Source of the DNA: a virus
DNA length: 35,601 nucleotides
IMG/VR virus record: IMGVR_UViG_3300022856_000016
Coordinates: 1 to 35,601 of that record
Reading direction: 5' to 3' (one strand)
Part shown: one piece after another, positions 1 through 6,149 of the stretch
How positions within the stretch are numbered: position 1 is the first letter of the stretch
How the letters are laid out: each line of letters starts with the position of its first letter
Program-made: the position numbers and the translations under genes
The notes under the pieces: generated by a model
The model's database searches: none
What the model was told of the DNA's origin: nothing
The model's input: only the letters and a program-made list of their open reading frames with translations

Positions 1-81
1 GGATGGCTGGTTTGGCTGGATGGCTGGATGGCTGGATGGCTGGATGGCTGGATGGCTGGATGGCTGGATGGCTGGATGGCT
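1..81. repeat. 8-bp tandem array (GGATGGCT)n
   Basis: Eight uninterrupted copies of GGATGGCT occupy 18-81. They are preceded by one more copy (1-8) and a 9-bp variant GGTTTGGCT (9-17). The array is cut by the window start, so it may be longer. No credible gene crosses it. The variant GGTTTGGCT recurs at 132-140 at the head of the next repeat family, so the two families are linked. Arrays like this arise by slipped-strand replication. What it does here is unknown. Confidence 0.9.
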
Positions 82-258
82 TTTCAGATGAATTCGATAA
101 AAGCTCACATTGGAACTGAGTGCCGATGGCTGGTTTGGCTTTTCATATGAATTCGATAAAAGCTCACATTGGAACCGGTTTACAGTTTGGCTTTTCAGGT
201 GAATTCAGTAAAAGCTTCATGTGGAACTGGTTTACAGTTTGGCTTTTCAGGTGGGTCT
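78..258. repeat. Direct repeats of about 52-59 bp, three copies plus a partial
   Basis: Units begin at 78, 137, 189 and (partial) 241, each opening with GGCTTTTCA. The shared core is GAATTCGATAAAAGCTCACA followed by TTGGAAC. Copy 3 has diverged (GAATTCAGTAAAAGCTTCAT). Spacings are 59, 52 and 52 bp, and the fourth copy decays after GGCTTTTCAGGTG. Reading frames through the region owe their openness to the repeats and have no plausible ribosome-binding site. The role is unknown. Position beside the 19-bp array suggests a control or replication region. Confidence 0.85.
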
Positions 259-326
259 GGTATTTGGGGGGTGGTTGCGTTCGATTGGGGTAATGATGGA
301 TTTCGGGGATATCCGCCACGTAGCCG

Positions 327-502
327 GTGTCGGATTTCGCGACACCTGTGTCGCGAAATCCGACACCTGTGTCGCGAAATCCGACACCCGCCAGGTGTCG
401 CGAAATCCGACACATGTGTCGCGAAATCCGACACCTGTGTCGCGAAATCCGACACCTGGCATGTGTCGCGAAATCCGACACCTGTGTCGCGAAATCCGAC
501 AC
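327..502. repeat. Array of eight 19-bp operator- or iteron-like sites
   Basis: Seven direct copies of GTGTCGCGAAATCCGACAC start at 348, 369, 395, 416, 437, 463 and 484. One inverted copy lies at 327-345. All are identical. Each site is an imperfect palindrome with 6-bp arms (GTGTCG/CGACAC) around a 7-bp asymmetric centre, as expected for a dimeric DNA-binding protein. Start-to-start spacing is 21, 21, 26, 21, 21, 26, 21 bp, giving groups of three, three and two. The array lies upstream of the first rightward gene. It could be an operator cluster, replication iterons or a partition site. The sequence does not decide between these. Confidence 0.9.
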
Positions 503-617
503 CTGGTTGGCATGGTACTTGCTCTTCGCGCGGGCTCGTGCGTACGCGCGTACGTGTGCGCGTTCCTATCTTGAGGGTACTGTATTACTTATTTATCACT
601 TTATTGTTACACGAGAC

Positions 618-645
618 TTGTATTATCCTGATAACCACCTATCTT
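618..645 (+). promoter_or_regulatory. Possible sigma70-type promoter of first rightward gene
   Basis: TTGTAT (618-623), a 16-bp gap and TATCTT (640-645) lie in an AT-rich patch (about 565-660) between GC-rich flanks, 50 bp ahead of the first gene. The match to consensus is modest. Another weak pairing, TTGAGG with TATCAC further upstream, cannot be excluded. The stretch 503-694 holds no gene that I can support. Confidence 0.25.
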
Positions 646-694
646 AGTTACATAGCAAGTCAAGAGTCGCACCACCAACACCGGAGAACGGAAC

Positions 695-943
695 ATGACA
701 CAACTAATCGGAACAGTACATCCCGAGAGCGCAGACCCCACCATCCAGAGACGGATGATCGCCGCCGCCCGCGCAGCAGCGTTAGGGACCCTAAGCAAAT
801 CCGCTAAGGATCGAGCGGATAACAACGTGTACTACCTCGAGAACCTATCGGCGAGTAACTTCGCCCACGAGCCCAAGGGGTCACCGAGATTTGACTCCGA
901 CTACTGGACGCGCCTCGCAAAGAGCCACCGACACCCGAGATAA
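695..943 (+). CDS. Small protein of unknown function, 82 aa
   Basis: I do not recognise this protein. The ATG follows GGAGAACGGAAC, a reasonable Shine-Dalgarno. The product is soluble and hydrophilic, with an alanine/arginine-rich helix (residues about 18-40, including RMIAAARAAALG) and a basic C-terminus ending SHRHPR. The stop overlaps another ATG (TAATG, 941-945), typical of translational coupling in packed phage gene clusters. As the first gene after the repeat region it is likely expressed early, which is inference from position only. Confidence 0.65.
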   Translation: MTQLIGTVHPESADPTIQRRMIAAARAAALGTLSKSAKDRADNNVYYLENLSASNFAHEPKGSPRFDSDYWTRLAKSHRHPR

Positions 944-1002
944 TGACAACGCCAGAAACCATCACCGCACCGCACCGCAACACCGCAACTCAGGAGCCCA
1001 CC

Positions 1003-1302
1003 ATGACAGAAGCCACCGACACCGCCACCGCAACCCAAGAAATGCAACGCGTCGAGTACGACGCCAGGATACGCCTGGTCCGGCGCTCCGGAGCCACCAA
1101 CGCCTGCGCCACGGCCCAAGAGTGGTACGACAGAGAGCGCGCCGAATACGACGCGCTGTACAGTGTCTTTGGTGTCAGCACACACCGCCCCAAGATGCAC
1201 CATTTCAGGGCCGAATTTCCCCTAATGGATCCTGCTCGGATCCATTACGGGACACCTGGAATATCTGGGTGGGTTGACGGGATCGATGGTGAGTTCAGTT
1301 AG
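1003..1302 (+). CDS. Protein of unknown function, 99 aa
   Basis: I do not recognise this protein. The ATG at 1003 is preceded by a good Shine-Dalgarno (AGGAG, 992-996). An in-frame ATG at 943 overlaps the previous stop, but it would add 20 residues of Thr/Pro/His-rich sequence encoded by a CA-rich leader and has no good ribosome site, so I prefer 1003. The product has a Thr/Ala-rich N-terminus, then a charged helical region with QEWYDRERAEYDALY, and ends GWVDGIDGEFS. Its 3' half contains a perfect inverted repeat (1223-1247), and a long hairpin follows the stop. Confidence 0.6.
   Translation: MTEATDTATATQEMQRVEYDARIRLVRRSGATNACATAQEWYDRERAEYDALYSVFGVSTHRPKMHHFRAEFPLMDPARIHYGTPGISGWVDGIDGEFS
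1219..1251. repeat. Inverted repeat inside a coding region
   Basis: TAATGGATCC (1223-1232) and GGATCCATTA (1238-1247) form a perfect 10-bp stem with a 5-nt loop. It can extend by three C-G pairs beyond one mismatch (1219-1221 with 1249-1251). It lies within the 3' half of the 99-aa gene and 56 bp before a second, 18-bp hairpin. There is no T-run after it, so it is not a standard terminator. Confidence 0.6.
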
Positions 1303-1579
1303 CCACACCAGCAAAGAGCCCCGTCAATCCGGACGGGGCTCTTTGCTGGCCGTGTCCCGCGAGCTTGGAGAGCCCCCCTACCTCCAGTGTACGTCGGTCG
1401 ACGGAGGCTGCTGGAACGTCGTCCAGCACGCCACCAGCGAGCTCATAGACTCCGACACCGACACCGACACCGGCACCTTGTGCGCGGGCTATGAGACAGT
1501 CACAATAGCGATTGAGAGCCACGGCGAAGATACCACGCGCACCAACCTGTACGTGTGGGCGCTTGACTCGGACAGCTAA
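1286..1579 (+). CDS. Protein of unknown function, up to 97 aa (start uncertain)
   Basis: I do not recognise this protein. The C-terminal part (about residue 23 onward, from VSRELGEPPYLQ) reads like real protein, with paired Cys in SVDGGCWNVV and GTLCAGYETV, an Asp/Thr repeat (DTDTDTGT) and the end YVWALDSDS. The first 22 residues are encoded by the preceding hairpin and overlap the previous gene, so they look accidental. Alternatives are TTG at 1274 or GTG at 1352 just after the hairpin, neither with a clear Shine-Dalgarno. The stop lies 28 bp before the next gene. Confidence 0.4.
   Translation: MVSSVSHTSKEPRQSGRGSLLAVSRELGEPPYLQCTSVDGGCWNVVQHATSELIDSDTDTDTGTLCAGYETVTIAIESHGEDTTRTNLYVWALDSDS
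1308..1349. terminator. Perfect 18-bp hairpin, terminator-like but without T-tract
   Basis: CCAGCAAAGAGCCCCGTC (1308-1325) is exactly complementary to 1332-1349 with a 6-nt loop (AATCCG). It sits 5 bp after the stop of the 99-aa gene. The stem is GC-rich at its tip, but no T-run follows, so it may terminate poorly, act on RNA stability or processing, or hide a downstream start. A reading frame (1286-1579) runs through it. Confidence 0.55.
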
Positions 1580-1607
1580 TCCCCTGGGAAGCAAGAAAGG
1601 CGAGATA

Positions 1608-2246
1608 ATGAGAATCCAAGAAACAAAGATCTACACGTTCGACGAGCTGAGCGACGAATCAAAAGAAAAGGCTCTCGACAATTGTCGAGATATCAATACC
1701 TTTGACGGTAGCGAATGGTATGATGGTGTTATCTACACGTGTAAGGACGTAGCGAAAGCCTTAGGTGTCAGCACCGACGCTATCCATTTTTCCGGATTTT
1801 CGTCCCAAGGCGTCGGTGCGTGTTTTACAGGCACTTATGAATACCGCAAAGGTTGGCGTGCCGAGCTCAAAGCGTACGCGCCAATCAACAAAGACTTGTT
1901 GGAGATAGGCAACGCGCTCCAGGAAGCCCAACGAAAGGCTTTCTACTCCATCGTGGCCCGGATAGCGCACCGTGGATACTATAGCCATTCCGGATGTATG
2001 ATCATAGATTCCGACACTGGCGCCGGCACTTTCGATTCTGACGGTATCCGAGACGCTCTCCGCCTTTTGGCAGACTGGATGTATTCCAGCCTTGAAGCTG
2101 AATACGACTATCTGACGTCGGATGAAGCAGTTCGGGAGTCCATTCTCGCGAACGAGTACGAATTCACTGAAAACGGCATATCCACCCCAGCCACCCCAGC
2201 CACACCATCTAACATCAAGAATCAGGGATGCCAAGTCGATGACTGA
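1608..2246 (+). CDS. Conserved phage protein, TFDELSDE-type, 212 aa
   Basis: The N-terminus (MRIQETKIYTFDELSDESKEKA) matches a widespread phage/prophage family beginning with a YTFDELSDEAKEKA-like helix, sometimes labelled in databases as antitoxin-like; no function is established. After this helix come a WYDGV segment, alternating hydrophobic strands (HFSGFSSQGVGACFTGTYEY), YYSHSGCMIIDSD, and a helix LRLLADWMYSSLEAEYDYLTSDEAV. The last ~20 residues are low complexity (STPATPATPS). The ATG at 1608 follows AAAGGCGAGATA. An in-frame upstream start would run into the previous gene. Confidence 0.75.
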   Translation: MRIQETKIYTFDELSDESKEKALDNCRDINTFDGSEWYDGVIYTCKDVAKALGVSTDAIHFSGFSSQGVGACFTGTYEYRKGWRAELKAYAPINKDLLEIGNALQEAQRKAFYSIVARIAHRGYYSHSGCMIIDSDTGAGTFDSDGIRDALRLLADWMYSSLEAEYDYLTSDEAVRESILANEYEFTENGISTPATPATPSNIKNQGCQVDD

Positions 2247-2319
2247 TCAACTCGTTATGCTAGCTTGGCTAGCAATTGTCGTCATATTCACCATAGGCAT
2301 AAGGAAAGCACTATCATGA
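2239..2319 (+). CDS. Small single-pass membrane protein, 26 aa
   Basis: ATG at 2239 overlaps the end of the 212-aa gene (stop 2244-2246). Its own TGA (2317-2319) overlaps the next ATG (ATGA). A possible Shine-Dalgarno (CAGGGA) lies about 8 bp upstream. The 26-residue product, MTDQLVMLAWLAIVVIF plus a short basic tail GIRKALS, is almost entirely one predicted transmembrane helix with positive charge at the C-terminal side. The double overlap argues that it is translated. Function is unknown; small phage membrane peptides include lysis and superinfection-exclusion proteins. Confidence 0.45.
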   Translation: MTDQLVMLAWLAIVVIFTIGIRKALS

Positions 2320-2543
2320 TCCCTGAAGACCACAAACAACGACTCCAGGCGATGGAAGACGATACACCGGGACATGTACGCGCAGGAGCTCTAGTAAAGA
2401 CCTTGCCCGACGGTCGCGCCTTGGTGCAGTTCCCCAGGCGACCGGCTCCACACATACGGGCGTCACTGTCCCTATCTGGATTCAGGTTCTATCTCAACGC
2501 CTGGCGTGGAATGACGGCACGGTTGCCGGAACGGTACCGCTAA
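2316..2543 (+). CDS. Small protein of unknown function, 75 aa
   Basis: The ATG at 2316 overlaps the preceding TGA, with AAGGAAAG upstream as Shine-Dalgarno. The product has a short beta-rich middle (GALVKTLPDGRALVQFP) and a C-terminal stretch GFRFYLNAWRGMTARLPE. That stretch resembles the GFRWSPRLGAWQ-like element seen in several small phage and plasmid proteins. This is a motif-level resemblance only, so no function is assigned. A rho-independent terminator follows 27 bp after the stop and closes this gene cluster. Confidence 0.65.
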   Translation: MIPEDHKQRLQAMEDDTPGHVRAGALVKTLPDGRALVQFPRRPAPHIRASLSLSGFRFYLNAWRGMTARLPERYR

Positions 2544-2569
2544 GCCGAATACAGCAATAGCGACCGACG

Positions 2570-2603
2570 AAACCCATTTCCGATATCCTGGAAATGGGTT
2601 TTT
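2570..2603 (+). terminator. Rho-independent terminator
   Basis: AAACCCATTTCC (2570-2581) pairs with GGAAATGGGTTT (2590-2601) around an 8-nt loop. The right arm runs directly into a T-stretch (GGGTTTTTAG). It follows the 75-aa gene and precedes the long AT-rich non-coding region. Confidence 0.85.
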
Positions 2604-2630
2604 AGTGTCTTGTAAGCCCTCCGTACCACG

Positions 2631-2660
2631 TTGCGATGTAAAGTACAGATTAAGTAATAA
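2631..2660 (+). promoter_or_regulatory. Candidate sigma70-like promoter after terminator
   Basis: TTGCGA (2631-2636), an 18-bp gap and TAATAA (2655-2660) fit a bacterial promoter. Within it, CGATGTAAAGTA (2634-2645) recurs exactly at 19292-19303, also immediately after a terminator hairpin. The nearest downstream gene is 500 bp away, so any transcript would have a long leader. Confidence 0.4.
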
Positions 2661-3107
2661 ACGACCAGAAACGCTAAGAAACGCTAAGAATTTGTTAGGC
2701 GTTTTCAGAACACGAATTACAAGAAGTACAAGACGGCGGTTGTTTTGTGTAACATTTCGAAACGCGGATTCAACAAATTTGTGATGTAAGAAACGCGTCT
2801 CGCACTATTTCAAAAAGTGGCAATATCTGATAGTATTTGTAAGAAGTGTGCTGAGATTTTAAAACTGAGTAGTGTAGTTTGGTAGTACTGGTTTTAAATA
2901 TGTCCAAATGTAAGATTTTGGTAAGGCCCAATTGAACGGCCTAATTCTTATTTGGGGTCTGGAATGTAAGTCAGTATCACGTAAGTATCTGTCAGATGTT
3001 ACCTAACGCACCACAACACTCGACACTACCCATTATATACTTTTTTATAACAACGGCCTTGCATTCCTGTTTTAGCAATGTAGGGTAGTTACATAGTCAA
3101 AGGGTCA

Positions 3108-3146
<39 letters not shown>

Positions 3147-3162
3147 ACCGAAAATTGAGACC

Positions 3163-3765
3163 ATGAAAAGCACCGACCTATGGCAAAAAGGGAATCTTAA
3201 AGTTCCCTCGACAACCTGGGTGGTTAACTCAGGTTCTGCGGCTAAGTGTCCCGCTCGCGCCTTGGGCCTTTGCCAGGCTGGCAAGGATTGCTATGCGCTC
3301 AAGTCAGAGTGTATGTACACTCATGTACTCCTCTATCGTGAACGGCAAGCGCTATTATATCGGTCAGCGGATCCGGTAGCGTTTGCAGACAGTATGCTCG
3401 CGCAATCCGGTAGGGCTCGCAAGGCTAGCCGTAAGATGACCACCTTTCGCTACAACGAAGCTGGAGACTTTGAGGACCAAAGCCAACTAGATTGGTTTGT
3501 CGCTGTTTGCCGACGCCTTGCCGAGTTTGGCGTAGCCTGCTACGGATACACCGCGCGGACCGATCTTGACTTGACAAAGCTCCAAGAAGTCTCCCAAGTC
3601 AACGTCTCCAATGACTTGGGGGGATGGCAATCCAGAGGCGCAAACCGTTCCAAGATTATCAGGAAAGGCGACGACAAGCCGCGGGCAATGTGTCCTGGGA
3701 ATTGTCGGAACTGTCGCCTTTGTGTCAACTGTAGCGGTATCGAGATAGGAATAGCCTTGCACTAG
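3163..3765 (+). CDS. Gp88-like cysteine-rich phage protein, 200 aa
   Basis: The protein resembles the phage Gp88-type family of unknown function: an N-terminal Cys segment (AAKCPARALGLCQAGKDCYA, about residues 26-45), a YRERQALLYR helix, a central RYNEAGDFEDQSQLDW stretch, YGYTARTDLDL, and a C-terminal cluster CPGNCRNCRLCVNC. Twelve or more cysteines in spaced groups suggest bound metal, possibly an iron-sulfur cluster (inference). The ATG has only a weak Shine-Dalgarno (TTGAGACC) and is preceded by the (GCATCCC)5 array. A CA-rich leader follows the stop. Confidence 0.7.
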   Translation: MKSTDLWQKGNLKVPSTTWVVNSGSAAKCPARALGLCQAGKDCYALKSECMYTHVLLYRERQALLYRSADPVAFADSMLAQSGRARKASRKMTTFRYNEAGDFEDQSQLDWFVAVCRRLAEFGVACYGYTARTDLDLTKLQEVSQVNVSNDLGGWQSRGANRSKIIRKGDDKPRAMCPGNCRNCRLCVNCSGIEIGIALH

Positions 3766-3830
3766 TCACCGCAACCGCAACCGCCACCACAACCGCAACC
3801 GCAACCACACCAATATCAGGAGCCCGACAA
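3766..3830 (+). promoter_or_regulatory. CA-rich repeated leader (ACCGCA units) before gene
   Basis: The stretch from 3770 to about 3812 is built almost only of C and A with ACCGCA/ACCACA hexamers. It is followed by CAGGAGCCCGACAA and the ATG at 3831. A similar CA-rich leader with CAGGAGCCCACC precedes the ATG at 1003. Such sequence would be unstructured in RNA and could aid ribosome loading (inference). Confidence 0.45.
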
Positions 3831-4145
3831 ATGTCAACGCGAGCAGTAAAATACGTAGTTGAAAACTTTTCACACTGGAGCCGTAATGGCTACACTGAGC
3901 GCTACAGTGTCATAACCCGTACCTCGGACGGTAAACGGCTGTCCTTTCAGCACGACGGCACCAGTAACGTACTCAGAGGACTGGCTGAATTGGCAGGGTC
4001 TTACGGGCATCCGGCTACCCTCAGCCTAAACGATACGGATGTATCTTACAGGGAATACCAACGAGCCGCCAAGGACTTACCCTATTTCCACGGATCCGGC
4101 AAGAAGATGGCGAAGCAGCTTCGGGCGGCATTCAGGAAGGTATAG
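3831..4145 (+). CDS. Protein of unknown function, 104 aa
   Basis: I do not recognise this protein. It starts at ATG with a strong Shine-Dalgarno (CAGGAG, 10 bp upstream). The predicted fold is mixed: an N-terminal beta hairpin (KYVVENFSHW...YSVITRTSDGKRLSF), then a helical segment NVLRGLAELAGSYG, and a basic tail GKKMAKQLRAAFRKV that could bind nucleic acid (inference). It ends 10 bp before the next gene. Confidence 0.65.
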   Translation: MSTRAVKYVVENFSHWSRNGYTERYSVITRTSDGKRLSFQHDGTSNVLRGLAELAGSYGHPATLSLNDTDVSYREYQRAAKDLPYFHGSGKKMAKQLRAAFRKV

Positions 4146-4155
4146 GGCAACGACC

Positions 4156-4923
4156 ATGAGAGACTATGCCAAAGATCTAGCGCAACTCAACGCGAAGCAC
4201 GCCGAAGCCGTGACCGCGCTCGAAACCGAATCGGCCATAGCGGCGGAGCTGGGGCGGCTTGGAATACCGGAACCCTCAAGCATCTATGTCACAGATAAGC
4301 CGTTGTACGGACTGGCCCGGGTAACCTTGAGCTATGGTGATAGTCACTGTTTCTACATCGCCAAGCGCAAAACCTGGCAGGATGTGGCCGACTTGGCGAA
4401 GGCGTTCCCGCCGAAGCATACCAAACTCCGATGCATCAAATCAGGATGGACGTCTGTCATGGCTGGTGACTGGTGCGACAGGCAACCGGAAACAGAAAAA
4501 GAGAAATGGACGTCAGAACGGGATATCGCGCCGTTCACCGTCGAGATTGACGCGAACAGCTACACCAATAACGTATGCGTGACCTGGTACGTCACCATAT
4601 CCGGCATGGCGTGCAAGGTGTCAGTATTCCTACCACACAGGTACGGTGCTGCCGCAGAGAGCTTCTGGGTAAGCGCATGGCGAGACCATAAGGCCGGCTA
4701 TCGGTATAAGGCCGCTACGTGCCACGTCCCAGACCGGGCGGCCACACTGCACGGGGAGGACGGTGACGCGCTGGCGGAAGTAGAGAAGCACATGCAAGGG
4801 CGGGGGGACGCCTCGACTATTCACAGATACCGCCTGATATGGGTACCGTACCGTGGAGATGCGGGGGCGACCGGGGCGACCGTTGCGGACTTGGCACGTG
4901 CTATGATAGGCACCAACCAATAG
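4156..4923 (+). CDS. Protein of unknown function, 255 aa
   Basis: I do not recognise this protein. The ATG at 4156 lies 10 bp after the previous stop, with only a weak GGGCAACG upstream. An in-frame ATG at 4039 would overlap the preceding gene by over 100 bp and is unlikely. Residues 1-35 form a charged helix (RDYAKDLAQLNAKHAEAVTALE). The middle is beta-rich (VTWYVTISGMACKVSVFLP). A short Gly/Ala-rich linker (GDAGATGATV) precedes the C-terminal helix. No signal peptide or membrane segment is visible. Confidence 0.65.
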   Translation: MRDYAKDLAQLNAKHAEAVTALETESAIAAELGRLGIPEPSSIYVTDKPLYGLARVTLSYGDSHCFYIAKRKTWQDVADLAKAFPPKHTKLRCIKSGWTSVMAGDWCDRQPETEKEKWTSERDIAPFTVEIDANSYTNNVCVTWYVTISGMACKVSVFLPHRYGAAAESFWVSAWRDHKAGYRYKAATCHVPDRAATLHGEDGDALAEVEKHMQGRGDASTIHRYRLIWVPYRGDAGATGATVADLARAMIGTNQ

Positions 4924-4936
4924 GAGTACAGGACGA

Positions 4937-5212
4937 ATGATCACCTCTGGGCATACCTGCCCGGCATGCAAGTCTCGCGCCGAAGACTGGGGCGACGAAA
5001 TGGTCGGTATGTTCGACAGAATAGGCCAGTCGTTCACATCAAAGCACCGACTACAAAAGACGGCCTACAAGTTCCAGGTGCGGTGTGTTGATCCGTGTTC
5101 GGGCGGTGGTTCGGTACTTCTGCTTCGGCTCGATATCGACGGGCAGCACGTGTTCCCGGTAGACATTAAGTGGTTCTCGACAGGATCCGGCCGGCGGATT
5201 ACTTGGCTTTAA
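4937..5212 (+). CDS. Small putative zinc-binding protein, 91 aa
   Basis: ATG at 4937 follows AGGAGTACAGGACGA. The N-terminus has a CPAC pair (residues 8-11) and a further CVDPC (about 50-54), together able to coordinate one zinc ion. The remainder is beta-rich (SVLLLRLDIDGQHVFPVDIKWF). The arrangement resembles small zinc-ribbon proteins common in phage early regions. No specific function can be given. Confidence 0.6.
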   Translation: MITSGHTCPACKSRAEDWGDEMVGMFDRIGQSFTSKHRLQKTAYKFQVRCVDPCSGGGSVLLLRLDIDGQHVFPVDIKWFSTGSGRRITWL

Positions 5213-5273
5213 CTCCTTCGAGCCCGTCCCTGCTAGTCATGGGCGGAGTCGAAACAGATCAAAGGGTAGAGAG

Positions 5274-5555
5274 ATGACACAAAAAATCAAGCAAGCACCT
5301 CACGCGGCCAAACAGGACCGATATGCACAAGCAAACTCGATAGCCAGGCAATCCGGGTTCGGAAAGGCAACGGCCATAGTGATAGCTAAGCGGTTCGGTC
5401 CAGGAAGGGGGAAGGTAATAGACTACACGCCATATGGATACCGAAAAAAGTCGAATGATGAATACGTGCCAAGGGCTTACCTTCGCAATTTCGGTTGGAA
5501 GAACACGTATTACCAGTGTGCCGAGTGTGTCGTGGCACTTAACCCCGTCGAATAG
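5274..5555 (+). CDS. Protein of unknown function, 93 aa, possible readthrough extension
   Basis: ATG at 5274 with GGGTAGAGAG upstream. The product is basic (isoelectric N-terminal half with KQDRYAQANSIARQ and KRFGPGRGKV) and ends with a CAEC pair before VVALNPVE. The stop is TAG (5553-5555). The same frame continues without another stop for 23 codons to TAA 5625-5627, reading KVRDELSAGYRCLRWVFQ, and that TAA abuts the next gene's Shine-Dalgarno. The extension carries another Cys. Either the protein was truncated by an amber mutation or the codon is read through. TAG is a normal stop elsewhere in this window. Confidence 0.6.
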   Translation: MTQKIKQAPHAAKQDRYAQANSIARQSGFGKATAIVIAKRFGPGRGKVIDYTPYGYRKKSNDEYVPRAYLRNFGWKNTYYQCAECVVALNPVE

Positions 5556-5643
5556 AAAGTGCGCGACGAACTGTCGGCCGGGTATCGATGCTTGCGGTGG
5601 GTATTCCAGGCGATTGCAGAGCTGTAATAAGGACACACTGACC

Positions 5644-6078
5644 ATGACCACGAGTTTTGAATCTATCATAGGACAAGCAATGGTTTCGGGAAACCATATC
5701 TTGGGGGAATGCCGGGCAGCCTGCAAGATGTCGGCTATGCAGAATATTACCTGCCCCAAGTGTGGCGAGGGACTGGACCAATCACGTACGGTCGTAATCG
5801 AGTTCCGGACGCACCCTACCAAACCCGGCGAATTGTCGAGCACGGTGCAAGGGCACGGGGCTATTTGCTCTGATTGTTACAAAGCGCTGGACCAGACCAG
5901 CCGCAAGGCGCGCGCGTTGGTCGTTAGGCTGGCATGCAAGGGACAACGGCTGTCTTTCCTTACTTGGACCGGGATAGACACAATAACGCCCTCAGAAGCC
6001 GAAAGACGGGCTGTAATGGCGCGTAATCCGAGGCAGGGGCGATTTAGTCGCGGGGGAAAAGCCCTAAATACCGGGTGA
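5644..6078 (+). CDS. Putative zinc-binding protein, 144 aa
   Basis: I do not recognise the family. ATG at 5644 is preceded by TAAGGACACACTGACC. A CPKC pair (residues about 40-43) and a CSDC pair (about 75-78) are spaced as in a treble-clef or zinc-ribbon domain. The C-terminal third is basic (ERRAVMARNPRQGRFSRGGK), so nucleic-acid binding is possible (inference). A longer frame open from 5434 overlaps the previous gene and lacks a ribosome site. Confidence 0.6.
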   Translation: MTTSFESIIGQAMVSGNHILGECRAACKMSAMQNITCPKCGEGLDQSRTVVIEFRTHPTKPGELSSTVQGHGAICSDCYKALDQTSRKARALVVRLACKGQRLSFLTWTGIDTITPSEAERRAVMARNPRQGRFSRGGKALNTG

Positions 6079-6149
6079 CCCGTGCTCTTGGAATAGGCTT
6101 GGTGTTAGTGCACTCCCCTAAAGTGCGTATCTAAAAAAGGACCGTGATC

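Noticed and set aside
327-502. CRISPR-like array
   Set aside because: Repeats are separated by only 2 or 7 bp and there are no unique spacers of 25-40 bp. One copy is inverted.
164-825. Several overlapping long reading frames on both strands
   Set aside because: They are open only because 21-bp and similar repeat periods are multiples of three. Their translations are repeat echoes (CREIRH, SDFAT) with no ribosome site.
5213-5273. Terminator between the 91-aa and 93-aa genes
   Set aside because: ACTCC/GGAGT and GCCC/GGGC pairs can form an imperfect stem, but loops are large and no T-run follows.
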